From positions 5,377,679 through 5,441,678 of the forward strand of contig ML680098.1 in NCBI GenBank assembly GCA_007922225.1: a stretch of 64,000 bases of DNA. Reading direction: 5' to 3'. Under the pieces are notes generated by a model. It was not told the DNA's origin, made no database searches, and saw only the letters and a program-made list of their open reading frames with translations. This DNA comes from Emydura subglobosa (taxonomy: Eukaryota; Chordata; Testudines; Chelidae). Positions within the stretch are counted from its first letter, which is position 1, and each line of letters opens with the position of its first letter. Of the stretch, positions 11,080 through 23,139 are shown piece by piece. Position numbers and translations under genes: made by a program.

Positions 11080-14000
11080 TGTAATGTGTGCACATGAGCT
11101 ACTGTTAAAACTATTGTCGAGGGCTGGCTTGAGGCAATGCTAGCTGGCCCAATGTCATTGGTAGGTTAGATAAAACTAGTTTCCTAGCTCATGCACAGCA
11201 AAAAAGAGGCAGGAAATGAAATGCCATCAACAGGTTGAAATTAAATAGTGAAGACCTGTGGGGGAGCTACTGTATATCTGCTTGACTGTCTCTTCCAACA
11301 TCTGGAGAAAGCTTCAGTGGGAAGTTGCAGCTCTGAGATGCCAGAACTGCTCAATTAATTTTTTTTATAGCCACATACACAAGAGAAAGTTCCAAGAAAA
11401 AGGGGCTTAATGGGGTGAAAAACCCAAACATTTGACAGTGCAATCAAACTCGAGGAGGAAAATTTATCTATGCTTCCCTGAATATTTCCTTTCCTTGAGT
11501 AATGAGATCCACAGGTCCAGCTCTCCCTGGAGACAAACAGATCATCCAATACTGATATGGAAATGGACATTCAAGGATTTGGGTTTGTTGTCATTAGAGG
11601 GAATTTACCATGCTCTGCAATAGGAGAAATTGCTTTAAACATACATTGAGTAAAAAACCTCAATAATCTGTAATTTAAGAAAGTAGAGTTCATTTAACCT
11701 GGCTGTGGAAGTTCTCTCGACTGGCGGGACCTTCAGTAGGTGGGGCATTCCCCTCCTAGCATTGACAGACAGATCTGGTGTTGCCCCCAGACAGCAAGCA
11801 GGCTGAAGTACCCATTGTAACGGATCTGTTGATTTTGGCACCGAGTGGAATCGGCGTTCTCAGTTACCTTGTGCATCTTGCTTTGTATGTCAGATGACCA
11901 TGAAAAGATGCATTTTAGGAACCCTATTTAAATCTAAAGCTTCCTTGATGGTAAAGAAGCATTCGGCTAAACCATCAAATCATATAGATAACTTATTTTG
12001 CCATCTCCCTGGCAGTACCAACTGTGACGCTCCAGAAACGTGGTTAGTGTCTGGGAATCCTCTGAACAAGCATTTTCTGTATAAGGAGCTAAGAAAGGCT
12101 CCTGTATTTTATACTTCGTCTTGTTGCCTCCTGCATTCATGGTGTAATGTGATAAGTCAGTCTGACTACTTGTGTCTGATGTACCAAAAGTTTACACCTA
12201 AATTCTCTGTCTAGGTTTTCATACCATGACAGTTACCGTGGTAAGTAGGATTCCTGTGGTGGCATTTGGACATAGGGCTACATGGACAAAAGAAATAATA
12301 CTGATCCTGGTACCAACACAACAAAAAATAATGTTTTCCAGTGACTGCCTTATTTCTGACAGAGAATGAAATGCAGCTATTCATTCTTGCAACCATAGGG
12401 TCCCATTGAAACTGATTTCAGCCTGTTACGGCCTGGCTGGCCTTTTGAGGCAAGCTGGCCTCAGCCTTGGCCATGACTTAGCAGCCATCCCTCAGCCTCT
12501 CTGATGAGCTGGCAACATAATAGCTAATTAGTGACCTGCTGGGTGTAATGAGGCTTAATTAGAAACCAGCACCAATGAGCCATGCTGTACACCTGGGCGG
12601 CAACTGATTAATTGCCTTCTGGTAGATGGGGAAGATCCTGGAGAAAGGAACAAGGGGAGTTCTCCTCTGGGAAGAACTTGAGGAAGCTAGGATGAGACGC
12701 CCAGAGAAAGCAAAGTAGGTTTTGGTGGGGGAGCCAAGATAGTGGAGCTCAAGAGGGGCAGAAGTACTACTACTATGGATACTTGATTTTTGGACTTGGA
12801 GTTGAACCTTTAGTTACCACAGAAGGGGTTTGAACTTCATGTGATTTGGCCTGAGGGCTGAGTCACAGAAGCCCTGGAATCAGAGGCAGACAGCCTGCAG
12901 TAGGTGCTGGAGCTGAAGATACTGGTGACATCACACTAGGTGCTCCGAGGGGTATGCAGAAGGCAGAATCAGAAAATGGACCCCTTTTTGGTTTTAGATT
13001 TGACTTAGAAATAAAATCATAAAAGTGAGCTCTGATTGGAGGATTTGAATCCAGACTATGCAAATGGATTTAGACACAAAATCCTGTTTGGGTCATCTCC
13101 AGTAACCACCCGTATTTTTCTCTTCCTCTGGGAAAGAAAGCACCTTCCCTTAAGCTTTTTTCCAAATGGCTTAATTCCAATTGCTAAACATCTTACAGAT
13201 TCTGTTTATGACCCAAAGACAACTGCAACCACAGACAGATGCTGAAGCTATTGATGCATTCTCAGTGGAATGAGCCAAGCCTGACTGGTAGAGCAGAAGT
13301 CTTCCTTCCCCCACTAGCAGAAGCTAAGGAATAAACTTTTAACTATCCAAGTGAAAGCGGACACTTGGAAGTAACAAAGAGCAGCTTCCATTCTAGACAA
13401 ACTTAATGCAAGTCTTAAAAAGGTATTCAATGCACAGGTGACGGATATATTAGAAAGACAGGTTTCACCAACTGATTTTAATTTATGCAGTTTAGTGAAG
13501 TTGTCAGAAACAAACACATCCAATCTTTCTGGGAACCAGTCTGTAATACAAGACTGGGAATATTGCAACTTTCTTGGCCATCAGATACAAATATCTCTGT
13601 TGGAATACATTTAAGGAATGGATTAATAAAAACAGAAAAAATCATATTCCTTTTTATTTTGGCTAATTATATTATGTCCTGGACTATTGAATAGTCTGCC
13701 CTGGTACAATGGATTTCATTCACCAAGGATTTTCACCACCAAAGCAAGAACCAGGCTGAATTGCAGCAGTCATTGCTTCATCTAAGAGAAATAAGCACCA
13801 TTGCAAAACTTCTCTATGACAGATCATTACTTTCCACATTCATTTTATGACTATATAGTTTATCAGAATTAATCCCATGTGTTTCTCTCACCCAATAAAT
13901 GTTGTCTTTTGTGTGTCAATAATACCTTTCTTTTAAAAATCTAATCATGATTTTACTCTATCATTCCTTTTTAAATCTTTCAAAATTATTTCTTCCTGCC

Positions 14001-14580
14001 ATCTCCTGGCCAAATGAAGTATTACAGTGTTTCAGCCAAGTGTGCACTATTCATAATAGTGCAAAACTTCCTATTTTACAGGCCTTGCATTTCTTAAATT
14101 TTTTTTTAACAGAAAAAGAGCTCCAGGTGAAATGTTGATAATCTAAATTTTCCATATAATACAAATGTGTTACATTCCAGTGCAACATAAATACCTTTAA
14201 GAGAAGTTCCTCTTGCTAACATTTCTGCTTTCAAGAACACACAGCTTATCAGCATAAAACATCTTTGATATCTGTAATTATAATTCCTGCCCGTATGCAG
14301 AGCTATGAATCAAACTGGGGATCTTGCACTATGAACATACAGAAGCTTATTTTTTGTTTAGGAACTCCCTATGTAATCATGGCACAACCTGTGTGCTGCC
14401 TTAGACCAAAAACCACAACAAACCTATATTTCAAACATATACTGTTATAGATAATATACCACACCTCACTCGAATGCACAATTATGTACTGTTGCTTAGA
14501 TGTTCTAAGGTGTGAGGAGTAAGAAATCAGCAAAACACCCATGATCAGCTGTCTGAAAGACATACGTATATTACTATGCG
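11080..14580. other. No recognised gene; mostly unassigned sequence
   Basis: A stretch at 12420-12820 (starting TGTTACGGCC) looked like it could be an old LTR, but I could not find a partner or target duplication. 13800-14160 is AT-rich. No convincing exon. Confidence 0.4.
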
Positions 14581-14589
14581 GCAGTTTTT

Positions 14590-14760
14590 ATTTATTAGAG
14601 CTAGGGAAATTATTTCAGCAAAAAGACTTTCAGTGAAAAATTGCCTTTTTTCAAAAGTGAAATATTTTGCAACAAACAGACATTGTTGAAAAGTTTTGGT
14701 TTTTGCAAAAGACATTTTTTTAAATTAAAAGCTTTATTGAAAACATCCCCAAATATGCAC
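14590..14760. repeat. AAATTTC/GAAATTT-type foldback repeat
   Basis: Alternating T-rich and A-rich phrases such as GTGAAATATTTTGCAAC and GTTGAAAAGTTTTGG, partly self-complementary. Similar segments occur at 30140-30660, 36650-36850, 58440-58635 and 58860-59190, indicating a dispersed family. Confidence 0.5.
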
Positions 14761-15528
14761 TGGTCTCCCCCACGTCAGCTTCCTCTCTGTGCAGTTGCCT
14801 GCCTGCTATCTCTTCAACTTCACTTTCAAGTTTGTTGCTTTTCCTGGTAAACACCCCCTTGTATGTGTGTGTTCTGCCCAGAGCAGTCCATGCAAATAAC
14901 AGCAGAACCTGACTATAACATCTGAATACATCAAGAACACAGGGAAAAAAGATATTTGTTCTTCCAATGCCATATCACTGATTTCTCCTCCACTTCTCAA
15001 CAGAAGAGCGAAACTATTCAGATTATTTTAAAATTCATATTCTGCAATGATTCTGACACACTGAATGCCGCTTCCAAAGTGCTATGTGCCATCATCACCT
15101 ACAGCTACCAATGGAGCTGAGAGAATCCTGCATCTCACAGAACTGGGCACTTAAATTACAGACTGATTAGATATATAAATATATATAGTTCACTATCTGT
15201 TGTCCATAACACGTGAATATGGATTTATTCTTCTAAATAATAGGCCAAACCCTCTCACCTCTGAACTTTGGGGGAGTTCAGATTTTGATTTGGAAATCTC
15301 ATTCTCAGGAATTCAACATCCAAGGTTTTGGTTCAGCCCATTATAAAGCTATGTAGTTAGGGCCATGTTTTTAAGCATCTAACTCCCATTGGTGTCTAAC
15401 TCCCTTTAAAAAAAATCTTGTGCTTAGTTCTGTAACTCATGCTGTGCTGGAAGACTGAGGGTTCAAGGTGCAAACAATGATGCTTATAACATGATGGGAA
15501 GTTGTTAGTTGTACATCATAGATTTTGA

Positions 15529-15670
15529 GAGGAAGGATGGCCCAATGGTAAGCGATCTAGCCTGTGACTTGAGAAACCAGAGTTCAATTCCCTGTTTGTC
15601 TGCAGCCTTGGTGTGACCTTGGCCAAGATGCTTTTTTCTCTCTATGCCTCTAAGATTTATATTCTGATAG
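15529..15670 (+). repeat. tRNA-derived SINE with visible A and B boxes
   Basis: An RNA polymerase III type head is visible: an A-box-like TGGCCCAATGG at 15538-15548 and a B-box-like GTTCAATTCCC at 15582-15592. A MIR-like body (GTGTGACCTTGGCCAAG) follows. This is the arrangement of the MIR/turtle tRNA-SINE group. It abuts a second SINE in the opposite orientation. Confidence 0.8.
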
Positions 15671-15674
15671 CTCC

Positions 15675-15910
15675 TAGAGGCCCTAACTAAGATCAGGACT
15701 CCATTGAATTGGGTGCTATATTGCTAAACACACACACAGTGACAGAGAGTCCCTGTCCCAATGAACTTGCAACCTAAACAGACAAGCACAGAGACATACA
15801 GTGTTTTGCTCAAGGTCACACTGCAGGTCAGTGGCAGAGGAGGGTATAAAAACCAAGTCTCCTGATTTCCAATTCAGTGCCCTAGCTAGTATACAATGCT
15901 GCCTCCCTTA
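15675..15910 (-). repeat. tRNA-derived SINE, reverse orientation
   Basis: Starts with the tail phrase TAGAGGCCCTAACTAAGATC, passes through GACAGAGAGTCCCTGTCCCA and CTCAAGGTCACACTGCAGGT, and ends in the reverse-complement tRNA-like head (ACCAAGTCTCCTGATTTCC...GTGCCCTAGCTAG). Same family as 25140-25390. Contains a short CA repeat near 15731. Confidence 0.75.
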
Positions 15911-16398
15911 TTAACATCAGCAGGAAAACAGAAACACCCTTATTAAAAATTTTTTTAAAGGATTTAAAAAAAAAAAATCTGTAATCCTATTTAAAGACTG
16001 TGATATCAGAAACCTGCTTTAAAAAAAATACTCAATTAAAAAAAACCCCAAGTAAAATCCAAGTTGAGAGTGTTCCTTGAAGGATGTATTTTGTCCCAAC
16101 ATTTTCACTGCCAGGATACTTCTCAGAGTAGAGGTTTTTGGAGTCTTTTCATTTGAAATGCCAGCCCAGAGAGTTAACAAAACTGTGCACACTTTAAGAA
16201 GACTGTCTTTCTCATGCTCATCCTTTCAAGCAGCAAAGGAGGGAAGGGCACTTTGAGCTGTCGCTCCCAGCTCCTTTAAAGTAAGCAGTAGAGAATGCAT
16301 TCGCCGTACTGCTGAGCAATATCAAAAGCCTTTACCTGTGCCTTCAAATATTCTGAAATCCTGCAAGCTTGACATTGTTGTCATCTTTTTATTGACAG
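15911..16398. other. A-rich and unassigned flank
   Basis: Poly-A tracts at 15965-15977, 16020-16028 and 16038-16044. The rest is upstream of the candidate exon and includes its pyrimidine-rich acceptor tract. Confidence 0.4.
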
Positions 16399-16492
16399 CA
16401 TCAGCCGGAGGAAATCGGTCAAGGAGTAAATCAAGTAGAAGTAAAAGACCCTTTAATCCACAGTCTCACACATCTGCACTGCCTGAAGAAGG
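16399..16492 (+). CDS. Candidate internal exon of unidentified gene
   Basis: A 94-bp segment sits between a consensus-like acceptor (a T-rich tract, then ATTGACAG ending at 16398) and a strong donor (GTAAGTGC from 16493). Two of the three forward frames are open. One gives a Ser/Arg/Lys-rich peptide containing NRSRSKSSRSKRPFNPQS and ending LPEEG. The other gives a less biased peptide containing QPEEIGQGVNQVEV. The third has a stop. The first frame would need acceptor phase 1 and donor phase 2. I do not recognise the gene and no neighbouring exon of the same gene could be identified, so it could be an exon of a gene spanning the window or a chance match. Confidence 0.35.
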
Positions 16493-16499
16493 GTAAGTG

Positions 16500-17790
16500 C
16501 TTTAGAACCTTTTTGAATGGCAGGATATTAACATGCTTATTTGTCTTTCCTTCTGCTTGCCAGACTTTTCCTTTCAATCTTTTCTCCCCAATCGACATTT
16601 GTATCAGAACTGATGTACCTTATGCCTATTGACAGTTTTTGACACTGATGAAATCTGAAAGCTGTGACAGCACTTGGTGGGCTGTTAACAATATCAAGGT
16701 CCCTTTATTTCTCTTGCTTTAGCTCTAATTCTTCCAGCCTGGGGAGTACTTTGTCTTAAGGGTATCCTCCTTCTTGAGCATGTCGTGTTTTGTTCCATTA
16801 CTGTAGTTATATAAAACCAGAGTGAAGTTCCTACAGTAAATAAACTATTAGCTTGATGGTGCTGTTGTGCTTTCCTAATTATAGAGTGTAGCACAGCTCT
16901 GACTGCTGGCTGCAAAACTTCAAACCACAGCTATTTCAAATCAGGGAGAATCAACAACTTAATCCAGTAGTACACAGCAAAGCTGTAGGTTTTATCCAAA
17001 GCAATGGTGCATTGGTCGTGACTACGAAAAGAACTAGAGGTGGGAAAAAAACACTCTGGACTGGACGCGTGATGAGTTATCAACAGCCGAGTCAGAGGGG
17101 ATGCCAAGGGTTTGTGGCACGGCCAGGCATTGCACTAGTGACAGATTATTACATAGCACACAAGTACGAGTTGCTGAGGTATAACTATTTTTTCTTCTTT
17201 TAATTGCAAATTGAAAAGTTGCTCCCCTGTTAAACTCTCAGCCTTGCATTTGTCAAAAACAGTATAAACCGCTAAGTCCCCATTTTTCAAAGTCTTCCAT
17301 GCTGCATTTCAAAACTTTTTCACTAGAGTCTGCCATGTTGCTGTTCAACAGAAATGTCCATTAACTCTGATGCAAATCCCTCTGATCTGAACCCCAATAG
17401 AGTTCTAGAGGAATATTCTTAAATCCTACAGACTTTAGTAGAGACTTTCTTTTCTTTAAATGTCATCATTGTAGTGGTCATCAGGAAGGGCTGGTTTGCT
17501 GAGTGAGCCAGCTCAATCGTGTTTCACTACCTGCTCCTCTGGAGGCAACTAAAGTGTGCAAGAATCACAAGAACCTTCCAATTGTTCTCCAGAAGCCTCT
17601 TCCCAATTATCCATCCCTTGTGACCAGCGCTCACGCATTCATTGAGTGTATGGCAGTAATGGTGGAAAGAGGGGCCTTCCCAGGGGAGAGAACACAGGTG
17701 TTAACATATCCACTATCAAGTGTTTCCTACTAGCAGTGAAAGATACAGCTAGGATGGGCTCTTCTCTGCCAGGCAGGAGATGCTGTAATT
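16500..17790. other. No recognised gene or repeat
   Basis: Presumed intron or intergenic sequence. Open frames here have no recognisable content. Confidence 0.4.
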
Positions 17791-17794
17791 CCAT

Positions 17795-17868
17795 GGGTGA
17801 AATCCTGGCCCCAGTGAAGTCAACAGCAAAACTCCCTTTAGCTTCAGTGGGGCCAGGATTTCATTCGA
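17795..17868. repeat. Foldback repeat, near-perfect hairpin
   Basis: GTGAAATCCTGGCCCCAGTG at the left pairs with CAGTGGGGCCAGGATTTCAT at the right. The centre carries AAGTCAACAGCAAAACTCCC. A compact palindromic element of the same general class as 19105-19190. Confidence 0.65.
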
Positions 17869-17904
17869 AGGGCTTGGTACATGAACAAATCCTCTTGAAA
17901 GGAG

Positions 17905-18010
17905 ACTAGCTCAAAGCACTATAAATGAACTGTTAATGTGCATTAGCAGGTTGCAGATGGACAGTCAGAACACAGCAGGCATGTGCAGGGTAGAGTCACA
18001 CCCCAGCTTG
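17905..18010. repeat. Fragment of turtle-type foldback MITE
   Basis: CACTATAAATGAACTGTTAA, TGTGCATTAGCAGG and GAGTCACACCCCAGCTTGCC follow the order of internal segments of the GTCTACAC foldback group (compare 6725-6850 and 56425-56668). The ends are missing. Confidence 0.4.
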
Positions 18011-18377
18011 CCCTTAGTGTCACATGGCCAAGACATGGGCATTCATGCCTAGTGATCAGAGGAGAGTCATGCCTAGTGACAGAGTAGATGTTGCTAGTCA
18101 GGAGTCAGAGCCCAGGGTCAGAACCAGAGTCAGAGGTCGGGAATTGGATCCCAGGGTCCGTACCAAATTACCTGGAGTGAGGCACGATGGGGCAGGAGCA
18201 ATCACAGCCCTCGCCAAATGTCTTGAGCAGCCATTGAGACACTGTGGCAGGAGCCAGTCTGCTGACTTGTCCCATCAGTCAGGTGGTGTTGTCACTCAGG
18301 GACCTTGCTACAGGTCAACTCTGTTCATTAAGTTGCCTGGAGACTGACTCTGCTGCAGGCCCTGGTTCCTGACACTT

Positions 18378-18517
18378 AGGGGATGTCTACACTGCATTTA
18401 GACACTCACGAGGCTCAGACTGCAAGGTTGTTTCACGGCGGTGTAGACTTCCGGACACTGCAGCCCCGTGAGCCCAAGCCAGATGGCACGGTGTCTAATT
18501 GCAGTGTAGACCTACCC
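18378..18517. mobile_element. Foldback MITE with GTCTACACTGC ends
   Basis: The left end GGGATGTCTACACTGCATTT pairs with the right end TAATTGCAGTGTAGACCTAC. Inner arms (AGACACTCACGAGGCTC and its diverged partner near 18462-18475) continue the hairpin. About 140 bp, non-coding. It resembles a foldback family I associate with turtle genomes and hAT-like transposons. No clear target duplication. Confidence 0.65.
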
Positions 18518-18519
18518 AC

Positions 18520-19100
18520 AATCTCTTCCTCCCTTGGGTACATGTAGCTATGGCTGGGGATTGGAGGAGTGTCTCCATCACACCGAGCAACCCTTCTGGC
18601 TGAGTAAGGAGTAGTGTAAAAGGAAATAGGCAGCCCAGGAGGATTAGTAAGAGGGCAAAGAGTCGTTCACCTCTTGGATCCCGATTCAAATCTAGACCAA
18701 GGCCAGTTATGACCATGCTACCTCTCAGTCTAATTAACAAAGGACAGGGGTCCACATCAGAGCTGCACCGGTTCTGGCATTAACTGGCAAGTCTCAGCAG
18801 AGACATCAAGAAGGTAATGGATAGGAAGACTCAGATATTCTCCCACTCAGAAAGGGGGCTTAGGTGCATTTGGAGGACAATTGGGATGCGTGTCATGAGA
18901 AAAAGCTTGCAGTGTGGTTCCCTGTTTTGTCCGTAAACTGTGATTAAAGGGGGAGACTGTATTCTCCAGATGCATCAATCTGACACCTTTCCTAAGAACT
19001 AAGTTCACTTTGAATAATTAAAGCACTGTTTGTTTTTTATTCTGCTTTTCTCTTCACTCAAAAATAATTAAAACAGCATTAACACAGCACTGTATTAAAT
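18520..19100. other. No recognised gene or repeat
   Basis: Nothing supported. Confidence 0.4.
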
Positions 19101-19104
19101 AGAG

Positions 19105-19190
19105 ATTCTCAAAGAGTCTGAGGGACAGATTCTGCTCTCTGTTACTCTGGTGCAACTCCACTGGTGTAACAGAGAGGAGAATCAGGCCCG
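19105..19190. repeat. Foldback repeat, compact hairpin
   Basis: ACAGATTCTGCTCTCTGTTA at the left pairs with AACAGAGAGGAGAATCAGGC at the right, with the centre TGGTGCAACTCCACTGGTGT. Same class as 37262-37360 and 53185-53285. Confidence 0.65.
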
Positions 19191-20200
19191 AAATATTCAG
19201 TGAGAGCAATGAACTTCTATTGTCCCTGCTCTCTGAGCGTTGGCAAAATACAAGGCTATAAAATATGATGCAGTCAGGCAAGAAAACAATATTGCTCTGC
19301 CAAGTGCATGGGCTATACAAGGGTGAGTGCAGGATCTTATTTCAAAATCCCTGTAGGTGCCTCATTTAACCATCAGCCATAACTTGCTTCTTGCTTTCAA
19401 TATCACTCGGTATTAGAGCTGCAGTGAACTGCTGGTGAGAGATTCTAATTCCTGCAAACAAGCCCCTGTAGGCTTGCATGGAAAATACAGTGTTCCTCTT
19501 TCAGTCGCCTGCTAGGTTCCCATCTGGCTGCTTTAACTTTGCTATTGCTTTTAAATGTGCCTGTTTCTGCACACGTGGCTCTGGGTCCTGCCTCAAGAGG
19601 CTTTTGGATTCCCTGAGCTCTGGATTCTGGCCAAAATTTCAAGAGAGAGAGATTGGGCCTTCTCTTGCGGAAAAAAAAATAGTTCAGATTCCAGGTTACA
19701 GTCAACGACTAATTCCACTGACATGATCATTTTCCTTGGTTCTTTCCCTGACTGGGCTCTTCCATAACGAAGACAAGGCATCACAGGACGTATTACCTGA
19801 GAGCAAAGGGCAGGCAGTGGAAAAGGTGAGTGCAGAATGAAAAGATGCTCAGGTAGGAAAAAAGAGGAAGAAGAAGAAGGAGGCGACCAATGTCCAAGTG
19901 CTGAAACAGTAAAAAGAGCCAGGCTCATTAAGTGATGGTTTCAGGCTTGGTGTTACCGTTTTAATCTTTCATGTTTTTAGCTATTTGTATTGGTTTTACT
20001 GTCCAACTTCTGTTTTATATTATTTAATATTTGTATTAGGCTTCGATCAAGGGCTCCACCGTGTTGTCTATCGTTTGCTATGACAAATTTACACATTGTT
20101 AACTAAAGACACCTGTGCCTGGTCTCTGTTACTTATTCCACCTGTGTTATCACCAGTGGAGCTGCACCACTGAGGAAAGTGCTAGTAAAAGGAGAGGGAA
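19191..20200. other. No recognised gene or repeat
   Basis: Overlapping short frames near 19450-19930 contain no recognisable domain. A short GAA/GGA tract lies near 19860-19880. Confidence 0.4.
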
Positions 20201-20400
20201 AGGATGCTCCAGTAGTTAGGATGTTAGCCTAGGACCTGCTAAAGCCAGCTGCAATTTCCTGCTCCACCACACTCTCCTTGGGCAAGTCACTTAGTTCTCC
20301 AATCGGACGATGGAAATAATAATACTTACTTGTCACAGGACTGTTGAGGACAAAGACACTCAAAGGTTGTGAGACACCAAAATACCTTAGACAGATAATA
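20201..20400 (+). repeat. tRNA-derived SINE (turtle type), forward
   Basis: Order of phrases: CCAGTAGTTAGGATGTTAGC (decayed head), CTTGGGCAAGTCACTTAGTT (core), GAAATAATAATACTTACTTG and CTCAAAGGTTGTGAGACACC (tail). Non-autonomous retroposon copy, decayed. Confidence 0.7.
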
Positions 20401-21669
20401 CACTTGGGAAGATAAGGCCCTGTAGTCACCTATATGTGCTGATTGCTTGGGAAATGAACTAGCACCTGGCTTGCTAATTTAGTATTTCCCACCTCAGCAA
20501 GCGACAGACTTGGAGTCTGGAATAAAATTAGAGGTGCTGGCACCACTTCCTGAATACCTACCACAGGGACAGGGCTTTGCCCTCAGGTCACAGGGTGGCT
20601 CCATAGCTACTGCAGAATGGATCAAATATCACTGCTCTGCAGACACAGGGCTCAGCCAAGGCACGACGAGTTAGGCTCAGTGCTTTGTGCATTTGTAAAC
20701 TAATGCTTAATAAAATCGTATATCTATATTTAAAGTGCTCTCATGCTCTCTGTGAAGCCAGGAAATAAATCCATCTGGGTTGCATTTAAGATTTCCACCC
20801 TGCCTCAATCCTCTCCTAAAGGCACAAGCTTGTTAAAAAAAAAAAAACAAAAAAAACAACCCATGCAGTAATACAATCCTAAAATGTTCCCAGCTTCAGC
20901 CTAGTTTTGGAATTAAAATTAATCCTCCCTAATTTACCTTGGGCTAGATCTTTGCAAAACCAAAGTTTCCTATTTAAAGCTCTTCTAAGATTGAGCAGCT
21001 ACATTTTTCTCTCCAGAACTTTAATTACAAGGGACGATACCTTCTCACAGTTGCGGACTGTCACCAAAAAATGGACCAATTTCAATTAGCCATGCATGGC
21101 GGTTGACAAAAATGTAACCAGCAGCAGCACTTCTGCCAGCTTTGCAGCTCAGTCTTTTAGTATCTTAAAAAAAAACCCCAAAAGCAAACCCACACACCTC
21201 ATCAAAGTCCCAGGTCTTCAATTAACATTTTCATATTATTTTCCTCATTAGTGCAATCATCTGGTATAATTATTTCAGAGTTTACCCTACAGGCCACACA
21301 GACGAATTCATATCAAGGTCAATGCAGCACAAAACAGAGCGGAATGGTTAGGAGTTACACTCCATGTTGATATGAGGAGCTTGCTTGTTTCATATTAGTC
21401 ATGTGGAGCAAATGATGTTGCAGACTTCCTGGGAACAGACGAACTGTATGAAAGGGCACTTTGTAACAGAATGTGTGACAGGCCACGAAATGGTGAAGCA
21501 ACCATTCAGCACCAAGGGCCCAGTCCTGCAAGGTGCAGAGAGCTCCTCAGATGTCAGGCCCTGACCCATGATCATGGGAGAGGGGAGAAAAATGTAAAAA
21601 ACAGACTGTAGCAGAAGACTAAAATCACACAAGAGAGATAGGACAAAAAGCTGACCAAAAGAGACCCCT
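20401..21669. other. No recognised gene or repeat
   Basis: Contains an A-rich simple tract at about 20834-20860. Otherwise unassigned. Confidence 0.4.
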
Positions 21670-21890
21670 TTTAGATTCCATCTCATTTGTGCCTTGTAGT
21701 TTTTGCTGGACATCTCCCTACAATATGTTCCACAGTGCTTGATCCAATCTGCTTTAAAATATCTTAAAGTGATTGAGATTCCTTGGAAAGTCTAATGGAA
21801 CAATCAACCTTGCCACTAGGGAATTTCTCCTAACCTACATTTTCCCTTTGCTTAATTTCATCTTATTACATATTAAATGGTCTCCCCCAT
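21670..21890 (-). mobile_element. CR1-type LINE relic
   Basis: CCACAGTGCTTGATCCAATC, CTTGCCACTAGGGAATTTCT, CCTAACCTACATTTTCCCTT and TTAATTTCATCTTATTACAT appear in the order seen in reverse-complement CR1 ORF2 3' sequence. Highly diverged, no intact frame. Confidence 0.6.
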
Positions 21891-22259
21891 GAGATCTCCT
21901 TTCCAGAGGAAGGCGAAAAAAGTTGTCAGTGCTCTTGAAATTAGCAAGAGAGAGAGAGGGGAAAAAATCAAATGTAGGCTAAAATCTCACAAAGAAATAT
22001 ACCTGGAGTATTCAAAAGCCTGACATATTGTCTGCATTTTCCCCCCACAGGTGACAATGAGCTTTTCTCAAAATAAATCCCTCCTGCTATTGTTTTTTAT
22101 ATGCCCCAAAGCGGTCTATGTTGTTGAAAAAAAGAGTATGGTGCAAAACCTGGAAAATTATAGCGATGAGTGTAAACTTCAACCCTGGGCTCAGGTGTCC
22201 AGATACTATAAAAATGAGCAAGGTATAAGAATCTATGCAGAACAGAATAGATTCAAAGC

Positions 22260-22390
22260 GCTCCTAGATTTGGGCAAAATTTAGCTTTGGCTCTCTATTA
22301 TATCTAAACCAGACTCCTCAATCCAAATAGCCCTGCGCTTTGGGAAAAGTTTGGATCTGAATCAGAACGTCATGAGCTGATCACTGGTAA
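22260..22390. repeat. Decayed foldback fragment
   Basis: GATTTGGGCAAAATTTAGCT and GGGAAAAGTTTGGATCTGAA have the GGATTTGG/AAATTT content of a recurrent foldback class (compare 52130-52310). Weak. Confidence 0.3.
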
Positions 22391-22859
22391 AAGTTCAGCG
22401 TTTTTTGGAGGTGAGAATTATAATGATTCCGTTGGGACAGATAGTTTTGGCATGACAAGCTGTGCAACTGTTGCCAAAGTATATAATAAAAGAGACATGC
22501 CTCAGGTATCTTTTGGAGGTAGGGAAGATCCAGCCACAAGAGGGCCACTGTCTGCTAGGGTTTATCCCCTATGTCATTACTGATCTGGCCACAGGTTGCT
22601 GAATAGCATGGTGCTGTTCTCTTTTCCCACATTCTCCTTTACCATGTGCATTGCTGTGGCACTCACCACATGGTAGCAGTTTTCCAAACACAGAGAAAGA
22701 CATGGCCCCTACTGCAAATAACTCACAATCTAAGCAACCACATGATTGCCACCTTTGCCATGAGTAATAGAAATGAAAGAGTTTTGTAGTAGGCAAAAAT
22801 GAATGAACTTAAATGAATGTATTTCTTCAGGGAGCCTGACTGCACGCCGGACTCAAGGG

Positions 22860-23137
22860 CATCAGGTGGATGTGTTCTGAAATGTTAGTTTAATTTGTCA
22901 CTAGCATCACTTGGTTGAGGGAATCATCACCCTGACCAAGATGACCTCATCATCCCAGAAATTATTTAAGACATAGCAAAGACAATTGGGAATGAAATTT
23001 GTGCAATCATAATCATAGATATAAAAGTCCAGTCTAGTGCAGTGTTAACTAATAAAGTTTTCTCTTGCGTACTCATCTGAAACCTCACAGCTCAGTGGGA
23101 CATCGAGATCCCCGGGAGAGACTTTTGCACTACAACA
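22860..23137 (+). mobile_element. Candidate solo LTR (endogenous retroelement)
   Basis: A TATA-like TATAAAAG at 23020-23027, a polyadenylation signal AATAAA at 23051-23056 and a following U5-like segment (TCTTGCGTACTCATCTG ... ACATCGAGATCCCC) that could end in ACA at 23137 suggest the 3' half of an LTR. The 5' boundary is a guess and no target duplication or internal retroviral region was found. The short TATA-to-AATAAA spacing is a weakness. It could be unrelated sequence. Confidence 0.3.
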
Positions 23138-23139
23138 GC

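Noticed and set aside
12420..12820. Possible LTR starting TGTTACGGCC
   Set aside because: No AATAAA/TATA order, no matching end and no target duplication could be found.
15538..15592. tRNA gene (A and B boxes present)
   Set aside because: The segment is followed by a SINE body and does not fold as a cloverleaf with paired acceptor ends; it is the head of a SINE.
22051..22284. Frame after a CCCCCCACAG acceptor-like site
   Set aside because: An acceptor-like sequence alone is common. The peptide has no recognisable features.
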